Shown here: piece by piece, positions 7,786-15,200 of the stretch | How the letters are laid out: each line of letters opens with the position of its first letter | How positions within the stretch are numbered: the stretch's first letter is position 1 | From: Erysipelotrichaceae bacterium | GTDB lineage: Bacteria > Bacillota_I > Bacilli_A > Erysipelotrichales > Erysipelotrichaceae | Assembly (NCBI GenBank): GCA_017419165.1 | Contig: JAFOLW010000012.1 | Location: 1 to 38,085 of the forward strand | Direction: 5' to 3' | Length of the DNA stretch: 38,085 nt | Made by a program: the position numbers and the translations under genes | The notes under the pieces: generated by a model | The model's database searches: none | What the model saw: the letters and a program-made list of their open reading frames with translations, nothing else | What the model was told of the DNA's origin: nothing

Positions 7786-8898
7786 ATGCCGGTCGGTCTG
7801 AAACGCGGGACAGTCGTCCTGGAGGAACATCAAAGCATCTGGCAGGACTATGCAAAGAAGGCCATGGATCTTCTGCGTGCGGTCCTGAAAGAGAAGATCT
7901 GTGCAGTCGAACATGTCGGCTCGACGGCGGTGCCTTCGATCAAGGCCAAGCCGATCATCGATCTGGCCGTTGCCGTAGAAGATCTTGACGATGTTTTGGA
8001 CGAAAAGGAAGAACTGGAAAGAAGGGGCATCTATTTAAGGAATGTCTCCGATGAGGAGCTGCTGCTGGTGATGGGCGATCTGAAAAAGGACACCAGGAGC
8101 CATCACATCCATGTCGTGCCTTTCGCTTCGAAGAAGTGGAAGGATTACCTCCTTTTCCGCGATCATCTGCGGAAAAACAGGGAGGATGCGTCTCGTTATG
8201 AAAAGCTCAAGGAGGAGCTTTGTGAGAAATACGCTGAGGACAGGGCTTCCTATACCAAGGGCAAGGAAGGCTTCATCAGTGAGATCTTGAAGAAAGCGGA
8301 GGAAGAAGAGATGGACAAGCGGATCGAAAAGCAGCTGGCATTTGCCCTGGAGATCGACAAGGAGAAGAACATCTTCCGGCAGACCCATCTGTCCGGACAC
8401 GGAAGGGCGGAGAACGATGCCGAACATGCCTGGCATATGGCGATCATGGCGTATCTTTTACGGGAATATGCCAATGAGGAAGTAGATATCGCCAAGGTGA
8501 TGCTGATGTGTCTGATCCATGACATCGTGGAGATCGATGCCGGGGATACTTACGCATATGATGCGGAGGGTCTCAAGACGCAGAAGGAAAGGGAAGACAA
8601 GGCGAAGGAGCGGATCTTTTCGCTGCTGCCGGAGGATCAGAAAAAGGAGTTCATTTCTTTGTTCGATGAATTCGAAGACTATAAGAGCGCGGAGTCGAAG
8701 TACGCTCATGCGATGGACAACCTGCAGCCGCTGCTGTTGAACGATGCCAATGAGGGCGGTGACTGGAAGCAGCACGATGTCAACGCAAAGACCGTCTACG
8801 GGCGGCAGACCAAGACGAAGCTCGGTTCGGAAAAGCTCTTCGAGGTCAGTGACCGCATCCTGAAGGAGCACATCAGAAAAGGAAATCTCAAGGAATGA
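7786..8898 (+). CDS. GrpB-family nucleotidyltransferase-like domain fused to an HD-domain hydrolase
   Basis: A 370-residue fusion. Residues about 1-170 are a GrpB/UPF0157 domain, a nucleotidyltransferase-like fold, with its signature VEHVGSTAVPSIKAKPIIDLAV and SHHIHVVPFASKKWKDYLLFRD. Residues about 180-365 are an HD phosphohydrolase of the YfbR/5'-deoxynucleotidase type, with metal ligands in NDAEHAWHMAIMAYLL, CLIHDIVEIDAGD and the late YAHAMDNLQPLLL helix. A charged linker (KKAEEEEMDKRIEKQLAF) joins them without a stop. HD domains of this group remove phosphate from deoxynucleotides; GrpB has no firm biochemical role. The ATG follows the previous TAG with no gap, and no separate ribosome binding site is obvious, pointing to coupling. 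Confidence 0.88.
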   Translation: MPVGLKRGTVVLEEHQSIWQDYAKKAMDLLRAVLKEKICAVEHVGSTAVPSIKAKPIIDLAVAVEDLDDVLDEKEELERRGIYLRNVSDEELLLVMGDLKKDTRSHHIHVVPFASKKWKDYLLFRDHLRKNREDASRYEKLKEELCEKYAEDRASYTKGKEGFISEILKKAEEEEMDKRIEKQLAFALEIDKEKNIFRQTHLSGHGRAENDAEHAWHMAIMAYLLREYANEEVDIAKVMLMCLIHDIVEIDAGDTYAYDAEGLKTQKEREDKAKERIFSLLPEDQKKEFISLFDEFEDYKSAESKYAHAMDNLQPLLLNDANEGGDWKQHDVNAKTVYGRQTKTKLGSEKLFEVSDRILKEHIRKGNLKE

Positions 8899-8900
8899 AA

Positions 8901-8921
8901 AAGCGATGCAATGCATCGCTT
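8901..8921. terminator. Bidirectional intrinsic terminator
   Basis: Inverted repeat AAGCGATG / CATCGCTT around a CAATG loop, immediately after the stop of the + strand GrpB-HD gene and before the stop of the convergent membrane-protein gene. A T-rich tract (TATGTTTTATTTT) follows on the + strand and A-rich sequence precedes it, so it can serve both directions. Confidence 0.7.
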
Positions 8922-8926
8922 ATGTT

Positions 8927-10405
8927 TTATTTTGCGGCCGGCTGCCCGATCAGATCGGAGAGCGCCTGCAGATAAGGATTCTTGTAGTCCATGCGTTCTT
9001 TCAGACCGTCGATCACGCCTTTGTTGTAGATGGCGGAGAGATCGTCGATGTCGGCGCCGTACTTCTCATTCAGCATCTTGAAGATGTCGAAGGGGATCGT
9101 CATGTCCATCAGGTCCGTCCGCTGGCCGTTGTATCGGCCTAGGCCGTAGATCTCGATGTTGATCTCGATCTCAGAGATGTCAGCCCCCAAGGAGTTGATG
9201 AAGCGTTCGGTACGTTTCTTCGACAGGCGGTTGTAGATCAGCCGGATCAAAGAGGCGATGAAGAAGGAGAAGATGAACACCATCGGCAAGGAGAAGGTCG
9301 CCGGGATCCATTCCGTGAATTTGTAGAAGTCCCTCCAGCCGCCGTTTTCCGGTCCGATGAAGATCGCGTTGATCATATAGAAGATCGAATACAGGAAGAA
9401 GGGCGACATGGCGATCAGCGAGTCCCTGACGCTGAGCGTCCGGTCGATCTCGACGGAGAAGAACAGGGCAAGGGACAGGATCGGGCAGACCACATGCATC
9501 CAGAAGTTCGGTCCGCCGAAGGCGGTCTCGGCTCCGGAGGACAGGTAGATGAAGGTGAAGGCAAAGGACATCGTCACGCTCGTGCAGGAGGCTCCGGCAT
9601 ACTGGAACAGGGTGACCCATTTGGGCAAGACGAAGCGTTTCTTGCGGATGCCTTCGATCGCGTAGGGGATCATGAAGGCGGCACCTAAGGAAGACAAGAG
9701 CGCGGAGTTGACCGTGAAGTAGTTCAGGAAGGAATAGGACTGATCGTCCGCTTTGATCAGGTATTGATTCAGCAGCCCTCTCGAGATCGCCCGCAGGTTC
9801 AATAAGACCAGCAGACTTCCGGAGAACAGGGCGATGTAGCTCCTTTGCCGGTACAGAGAGATCATGTAGCTGCGTTTCGCCTTCTGGGAGCGCGTGAGCT
9901 TGGGCCGCTTGAAAGAGATCTTCTTACTGCTGATGCAGGGTCCGCTGTATTTGTTTTCGTTGAGTCCCAGAACGAAGAAGAAGACGGCTTCCATGAAGAT
10001 GAGTCCGTAGGCCAGATAGACGTCGCCGTGAAAGCTTCTCGCCAGCTTGAGTTTCATGAAGGCGTGGAGAGCATAAGCGATCAGGAAACACAGGATCGCG
10101 GGGATGCCCAGCACCGGATCCTCCAGGAGCCTGCCGTCATGAAAAGACAGGGCGGCGGAGATGACAGCGAAGAACAGATAGATGTATGCATATCTCTTAT
10201 CCCAGCACAGTCCGTAGATCTCCGTCAGATCATAAAAGGGAAGGAAAGCTTTCCAGGGCTTGATCCCGGCTTTTCTGAAGATCAGGAAGATCCCGTAGAA
10301 TTCCAGTCCCAGAAGGACGGCGGAAACGACGATGATCTCGGTCGCGAGGTCGCGGGGATAGATGATCATTTTAAGGATCGTATAGATGAGAAACAGGATA
10401 TCCAT
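8927..10405 (-). CDS. Polytopic membrane protein with N-terminal DUF5684-like domain
   Basis: A 492-residue protein with about ten or more predicted membrane helices. The N-terminal 150 residues resemble the DUF5684 family: a first helix, then YGIFLIFRKAGIKPWKAFLPFYDLTEIYGLCW, in which the conserved KAG-xxxWKAFLPxYxxxxI pattern is plain, followed by further helices. A basic cytoplasmic loop (KKISFKRPKLTRSQKAKRS, about 165-183) separates it from a second membrane region (about 190-400) that I do not recognise. The last 90 residues (from about 400) are soluble and acidic. Function is unknown; in other proteins this domain lies next to signal peptidase-like or secretion genes. It is divergent from the STAS/kinase pair, with which it shares the short intergenic region 10406-10529. 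Confidence 0.72.
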   Translation of the reverse strand: MDILFLIYTILKMIIYPRDLATEIIVVSAVLLGLEFYGIFLIFRKAGIKPWKAFLPFYDLTEIYGLCWDKRYAYIYLFFAVISAALSFHDGRLLEDPVLGIPAILCFLIAYALHAFMKLKLARSFHGDVYLAYGLIFMEAVFFFVLGLNENKYSGPCISSKKISFKRPKLTRSQKAKRSYMISLYRQRSYIALFSGSLLVLLNLRAISRGLLNQYLIKADDQSYSFLNYFTVNSALLSSLGAAFMIPYAIEGIRKKRFVLPKWVTLFQYAGASCTSVTMSFAFTFIYLSSGAETAFGGPNFWMHVVCPILSLALFFSVEIDRTLSVRDSLIAMSPFFLYSIFYMINAIFIGPENGGWRDFYKFTEWIPATFSLPMVFIFSFFIASLIRLIYNRLSKKRTERFINSLGADISEIEINIEIYGLGRYNGQRTDLMDMTIPFDIFKMLNEKYGADIDDLSAIYNKGVIDGLKERMDYKNPYLQALSDLIGQPAAK

Positions 10406-10456
10406 AATCTTTTTTTATTCTTATTTGATGTAAAAGTCAACGAAGATGTTCAGTTT

Positions 10457-10484
10457 TTGCGTAGATGGGAAAATACCTTATAAT
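10457..10484 (+). promoter_or_regulatory. Probable sigma-A promoter for the STAS/kinase pair
   Basis: A perfect TATAAT -10 box lies at 10479-10484, with a weak -35 (TTGCGT at 10457-10462, 16-base spacing). Transcription would start near 10491, giving a leader of about 40 bases with AAGGAGG placed 8 bases before the STAS start codon. Confidence 0.6.
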
Positions 10485-10529
10485 AGAAGAGGATCAATGG
10501 ATCACAAATGAAGCAAGGAGGATCAATCA

Positions 10530-10832
10530 ATGGAAATCAATAAGATCTTGAATGATAAAACCTGTACGATCGAACTGACGGGACGTTTGGATACCCTGAC
10601 TTCACCGCAGCTGGAAGAAGCTTTGAAGGAAGTTCCGGCCGACATCGAAAAGCTCGTGCTGGATCTCAAGGCTCTTGAGTACGTTTCTTCTGCCGGCCTG
10701 CGTGTCTTTCTGAACGCGCAGAAGTCGATGGCGGGCAAGGGAGAGATGATCCTTCGCCATGTCAACGAGGAGATCATGGAAGTCCTCAGCATGACCGGTT
10801 TCACCCAGATCCTGACGATCGAAAACGAATGA
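10530..10832 (+). CDS. STAS-domain anti-sigma-factor antagonist
   Basis: A 100-residue single STAS domain, the RsbV/SpoIIAA class. In partner-switch systems the unphosphorylated form sequesters a kinase that would otherwise hold a sigma factor or other target. The family signature LVLDLKALEYVSSAGLRVFL is present; by alignment with SpoIIAA, Ser54 is the residue phosphorylated by the partner kinase. The closing motif SMTGFTQILTIENE matches the STAS C-terminus. The matching kinase follows 3 bases downstream. The STAS half of the 19989-21086 fusion is clearly homologous over the full domain (for example shared ALTSxEFEKAL-like helix, YISSSGLR and DMTGFTDMF). AAGGAGG precedes the ATG. Confidence 0.92.
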   Translation: MEINKILNDKTCTIELTGRLDTLTSPQLEEALKEVPADIEKLVLDLKALEYVSSAGLRVFLNAQKSMAGKGEMILRHVNEEIMEVLSMTGFTQILTIENE

Positions 10833-10835
10833 ACC

Positions 10836-11291
10836 ATGACACAGGCAATGGAAAATATCGATATCGATCCAGCAAAAGCCTGTTTTATCGAAAGAGAGTT
10901 TGAAGCCGACGACAAGGAGCTTCCCGCCATCTTGGCGTTTTTGGAAGAAGAACTGGAGAAACACTATGCCGGTCCCAAACAGACGATGGCACTGTCTCTG
11001 GCTCTGGAGGAGGCTTTTGTCAATGTGGCGCATTACGCCTACGAAAACATGCCGAAAGGCAAGGCTTGGATCGGCTTATCGTTCGAGAACGATCGGGTAA
11101 CGGTCACTTTAAAAGATCACGGCATGGAATTCGATCCGCTGGCCAATGAGGATCCGGATATCACCGCCAGCGCGCAGGATCGGAAGATCGGCGGGCTGGG
11201 CATCTTCATGATCAAGAAGTCCACGGATTCCTGTTCCTATGTGAGGAAACAAGGTTACAATATTCTGACGATGACCAAAACGATCCGCTAG
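10836..11291 (+). CDS. RsbW-like anti-sigma factor serine kinase
   Basis: A 151-residue GHKL ATPase of the RsbW/SpoIIAB class, which phosphorylates the serine of its STAS partner and binds a target. The N box is EEAFVNVAHYAY (residues 58-69), with Asn63 as magnesium ligand. The G1 box is LKDHGMEFDPL, and the G2-like loop is KIGGLGIFMIKK. The N-terminal helical region carries no membrane span, so the protein is cytosolic. No sigma factor gene and no PP2C phosphatase is in this window, so the target is unknown. Start codons at 10836 or 10848 are both possible; neither has a strong ribosome binding site, in keeping with coupling to the STAS gene. The stop codon lies inside the terminator hairpin. 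Confidence 0.9.
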   Translation: MTQAMENIDIDPAKACFIEREFEADDKELPAILAFLEEELEKHYAGPKQTMALSLALEEAFVNVAHYAYENMPKGKAWIGLSFENDRVTVTLKDHGMEFDPLANEDPDITASAQDRKIGGLGIFMIKKSTDSCSYVRKQGYNILTMTKTIR

Positions 11292-11302
11292 CGGATCGTT
11301 TT
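11277..11302 (+). terminator. Intrinsic terminator of the STAS/kinase pair
   Basis: Perfect inverted repeat: AAAACGATCCGC (11277-11288) and GCGGATCGTTTT (11291-11302), with only TA between them, followed by further T/A. The TAG stop codon of the kinase is at the centre of the hairpin. Confidence 0.85.
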
Positions 11303-11349
11303 TAAATCGTCCTAGTGGACTGTTGAGCACGCAGTGCGAAACACATAAT

Positions 11350-11368
11350 CCACCTGCTTGGCAGGTGG
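11350..11368 (+). repeat. IS200 left-end hairpin
   Basis: CCACCTGC and GCAGGTGG around a TTG loop, 8 bp, extended outward by ATAA/TTAT after a one-base bulge. This is the imperfect palindrome expected for transposase binding at the left end. Confidence 0.75.
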
Positions 11369-11376
11369 TTATGATG

Positions 11377-11399
11377 ACGCTGTTTATAAAAAACGGCGT
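11377..11399 (+). promoter_or_regulatory. Leader hairpin upstream of tnpA
   Basis: ACGCTGTTT (11377-11385) pairs with AAACGGCGT (11391-11399) around an ATAAA loop, with one G-T pair. IS200 elements are known to limit their own expression with leader structures that block read-in transcription or translation; this hairpin is in the place where such a structure is found. Its function here is inferred. Confidence 0.5.
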
Positions 11400-11473
11400 T
11401 CCTTCCTTCTGTGTACTATCATGGTGATTGTCTAAGTCGCTATGCAGTTCATAAGAAAGGAAGGAAACGCTAT

Positions 11474-11971
11474 ATGGCAGAAAAATATGATTCTCTTGCC
11501 CACACAAAGTATTATACAAGATATCACATCATCTTCACTCCCAAGTACAGAAGAAAGGTGATCTATAACCAGTTAAGAAAGGATATATCGGAATACATCA
11601 GAAGACTGTGCCGATATAAGGGAGTGAAGATCGTTGAGGGGCATATGATGCCCGATCACGTTCACCTGCTTGTAAGTATCCCGCCAAAGTATTCTGTTTC
11701 CGAGATCATGGGCTACCTCAAGGGGAAATCCGCTATGATGATCTTTGAGTATCACGCCAACCTGAAATACAAGTTCGGCAACAGGCATTTCTGGGCCGAA
11801 GGGTACTATGTCAGCACGGTAGGACTCAATGAGTCGACCGTGCGCAAGTATATCCAGGATCAGGAGAAGGATGACATCGCAAAGGATAAGCTTTCCGTGA
11901 AGGAATATGAAGATCCGTTTGGCGAAGACAAGGAAGTCAGAAAAGAAAACAAAAACAAGAAGAAAGAATAA
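11474..11971 (+). CDS. tnpA: IS200/IS605-family Y1 transposase
   Basis: A 165-residue single-strand transposase. The HUH motif HVHLLVSIP is at about residues 61-69 (after GHMMPDH), which binds the catalytic metal. The catalytic tyrosine is in the helix VRKYIQDQEKDD near residue 136. The opening SLAHTKYYTRYHIIFTPKYRRKVIY is typical of the family. It ends in a lysine-rich tail (KEVRKENKNKKKE). An in-frame GTG at 11411 lies further upstream, but AAGGAAGGAAA just before the ATG at 11474 decides the start. The gene looks intact, with no frameshift. Confidence 0.95.
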   Translation: MAEKYDSLAHTKYYTRYHIIFTPKYRRKVIYNQLRKDISEYIRRLCRYKGVKIVEGHMMPDHVHLLVSIPPKYSVSEIMGYLKGKSAMMIFEYHANLKYKFGNRHFWAEGYYVSTVGLNESTVRKYIQDQEKDDIAKDKLSVKEYEDPFGEDKEVRKENKNKKKE

Positions 11972-12066
11972 GCCGTTCACGGCTCGCTGTATTTAACAGC
12001 AAGACGGCTTAGACTCTATAAGCCAGCCTCTTAAGGGGCTGGCAGATAAAAAGGGCTTATAGCCCT
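11970..12066 (+). repeat. Series of hairpins between tnpA and the IS right end
   Basis: Three stem-loops follow the transposase stop. The first has AAGCCGT (11970-11976) and ACGGCTT (12004-12010) enclosing GCTGT/ACAGC (11986-12000). The second is GCCAGCC/GGCTGGC (12022-12043), 7 bp extended by a G-T and a C-G pair. The third is AGGGCT/AGCCCT (12052-12066). They may act as terminator, RNA-stability structure or part of a structured 3' RNA; no function is shown by sequence alone. Confidence 0.6.
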
Positions 12067-12073
12067 AGTGCAA

Positions 12074-12094
12074 ACCACCCGTTTCACGGGTGGT
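12074..12094 (+). repeat. IS200 right-end hairpin
   Basis: ACCACCCGT and ACGGGTGGT around a TTC loop, a perfect 9-bp stem. It shares the CCACC/GGTGG core with the left-end hairpin, as expected when one transposase binds both ends. Confidence 0.75.
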
Positions 12095-12132
12095 CATGAT
12101 TAAAATAATTAAAGTGTGGTGTGTATTTTTTA

Positions 12133-12161
12133 TTGATGCAGATGGATAGTATCAGTAAAAT
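12133..12161 (+). promoter_or_regulatory. Sigma-A promoter of the adhesin gene
   Basis: TTGATG (12133-12138) and TAAAAT (12156-12161) are separated by exactly 17 bases. Start of transcription near 12168 would leave an AT-rich leader of about 70 bases. The promoter lies just downstream of the IS200 right end. Confidence 0.7.
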
Positions 12162-12239
12162 ATAAGAAACTGAATAGTTATGTTTTTATTATGGAAATGA
12201 ATATTTGATCCTTCATGACATATGAATTGGGGAGCGCTT

Positions 12240-15200
12240 ATGAATAAAAAACAGATTCAAACGGTACTGCAAAAGGTCTGTATCGTACTTATTGCTGCAT
12301 TGATCTTTCTGAACACATATTTATCAATGATCCTGCCGACGAATACGTTGGACAGCGATACCGCAGCAGAAGAGCCGGGCATCGGTCTTATCGAAGAAGA
12401 TAACACCGAAAAAGAAGTTACGGATAATAATACGGAAGCGCAAGAAGAGGATATCATAGTTCAGGATGGCTATGATCCTTTTGCCGTAGAAGAACAAAGA
12501 GAAGCGCAGCTCAATAAAGCAGCTGTTCCCGTTCCGGCTGAAGAAGAAGTGCAAGAAATAGGTACGGAAGAACAAGCCCCAATGTATTTTTATGATGATT
12601 CGACCGATGTCATCGTCTCCGTTGAAGCTCCCTTCGGTGCTTTTGAAGAAGGCACGGAGATGTTTGTCATGCCAGTCTATGAAGAGGATGTCATCGATGC
12701 GGTCAATGAGGCGCTTGATGCCGGAAACATCGCCGATGAGATCCTGGCTGTCGACATCAGCTTCAGATACGGCGGAGAAGAAACCGAACCGAAGCTGCCG
12801 ATCAAGGTCTCGCTGAGTGCCAAGATCATCGAAGAAGCAGAAGATCTGCAGATCGTTCATATCGATGACCGCGGTGAAGCTTCTGTTGTAGAACGTGTGC
12901 CGGAAGAAGGCGGAAGCGATGAAGTCATCTTCGAGTCCGGCAGTTTCTCGACCTACGTCGTCGTAAAGACAAAAACGGTCATCAATTATGTCACAGACAA
13001 CGGAGAGTCATATACGGTCACAGTGACATTCGATGAAAATGAGAAGCTTTATGGAAATGAAAGTCTCTCCGTAGAAGAGATCCCTGTCGGTTCCGATGAA
13101 TACATGAGTTATTATGCAAAGTCTGCCGCTGCAATGGGACTGACAGAAGACGAAGAGATCACGCAAGCCAGATTCTTCGATATCAAAGCACTGCGTGACG
13201 GACAGGTCTTCGAACCTGAATATCCGGCAGAAGTAAATATCGTTTATGAAGATCCGATGAAGATCGAAGACGGTGAGTTTTTGAGCATCGTTCATTTTGC
13301 CAGCGAAGGAACGGAAGTCATCGATACTTATGAGATCGATGATACAAACAGCGAACTGACTTACAAGCAGAGCAGTTTTTCCGTTACCGGTACCGTTGTG
13401 GCGGCGAACAATATACAAGATGGCGAACAATATATCGTTTATGCAAGCAGGGACAACGCCTATTATGCGATCTCGCATTATTCGGAAGGCCGTGACGGGG
13501 ATCTGGTCTACGGTGTAGAGATCGACGGAAGTTCGCAGACCGGTGCAACAGTAGGCAGTGATGACTATGGAAGCAGTATCGTCTGGACGGTACACAAAGT
13601 GACTGTTTCCGGAAATACTTACTACACGCTATCATATGAAGAAGGTGGAAAGACTTATTATCTCAGATCTTTCGGCGGTCTCATGGTCGGCGCCGACAGC
13701 GATTTCGACGATAACGATTACAAAAATGCGAGCAGATATCAGTGGCGGTATTCCAACCGCCGATTGAGAAATCGCAACAACGAAAATAATGAAAATCGAT
13801 ATTTGAGATATTCCGCATCTAACAACGGATTCAAAGAACGGGATAACGGATCTTCGGATTTCTATTTTGCAAAAGTGAATAGCGTTACTCCGGATATCGC
13901 GAACAATCCCGAGATCCATTTCGTCGATGAGGACGGGAATGAACTAGAGCTCGTCAACGGCAGAGACTGGGAAAGTGACGGCAATACCACCCCTGCTTTC
14001 CTGATCTATGACATAGATGGATACGATTATGTAAAGACGGCTTTGAACGGTGTTTCCGGAACGGAAATCCGTCCGATCCTGCGCAAGTCGGCAGGAAAAT
14101 GGCAGTATACGACTTCGGTCGAACAATCCACATCGATCTCATGGAGCGGTCTTTCCGATACCGATAAGATCTATGTCGTTTATAAAGAATCGACCGAACC
14201 GAAAAACGGCGGAACGCCGAAAGTTAAAGAATCATCTTCGACGGAAGATCCGGTCGATCCGGTGATCCATAAGGAATCCGTTTCCAACAGAGACGGTACC
14301 AACACGATCGGTCTGTCGATCACAGCCGATACTTCACCTTTGGAAGTTGAAAAACTGGCGGATGTCATCGTTATTTTCGATACATCGACGAGTATGCGCA
14401 GGAAAATGGGCACGAGTACTACGACGTATAACAACGATTCTACGCCTGCATCGCAGTGTGATCCTGAAACAAGGATCTATATCGCCGCACACCAAGTGAA
14501 TGTTCTTGCGGAAATGCTGATCGGAGACGAGACGAATTTCAAAGATTCTGCCGGAAACAAACTGATCCGCATGTCGCTGATCTCATTCAACAGAGATGCA
14601 AAGATCGAGCAAACATTTACAGACAATGCTTCAGATTTCCAGGGAAAAGTCAACGCTTTGACAACGAGTTCGGGAACGAACTGGGAAGCGGCTTTGGATC
14701 TGGCCAACCATATGGAGGTCGATCCGGAACGTGCGACCTTCGTCATCTTTGTCACAGACGGCAACCCGTCATATCGTTTATCAAGAGGAAATCTTCTGAC
14801 TCTGGACGGCTATCCTGCTACGGTCTCAGACCCGAACCTGGATGTTAATAGAGCAAATCAATATTATTTTTACAGAGCATTGAATTATTTCGGCGCTTTG
14901 GATGAGACTGACGTCCGAAACTACAACACAGCAGTTACCGAAGCAAAATCGATCGTCGATCATAAAAAGAATCTCTATACGATCGGCATCGGCAATGCGG
15001 CAGGCGTATCCAGACTGCAGAGCCTGACGATCAATGCATATAATAATGAAAGTATCGGAAAAGACCGAACGAAGACGGCAGAGACTGATGAAGAGCTGGT
15101 TAATGCGTTCAGCGATATCGCGGCTTCGATCGTCGCGCTGCTCGGCTGGGGCGACATCAATATGTCAGACGGTATCACAAGTCTGACCAATACGGTGGAG

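Larger units (their letters stand above)
11311..12100 (+). mobile_element. IS200-type insertion sequence (IS200/IS605 family)
   Basis: A single-gene element carrying a Y1 HUH transposase and hairpin ends in place of inverted terminal repeats, as expected of IS200. The left-end hairpin is at 11350-11368 and the right-end hairpin at 12074-12094. A 7-base repeat (CCTAGTG) lies before each end hairpin (11311-11317 and 12064-12070), followed in both cases by a related AGTGCxAAAC-type sequence, possibly the guide sequences that pair with the cleavage sites. The exact ends cannot be fixed without an empty site; the outer limits are about 11303 and 12110. There is no tnpB. The element sits between a terminator and the adhesin promoter, an insertion that breaks no gene. 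Confidence 0.8.

Noticed and set aside
1-8898. Integron cassette array
   Set aside because: The gene families resemble cassette contents, but I see no attC-type sites or integrase; the short GTYGAGACGGT repeats do not have attC structure.
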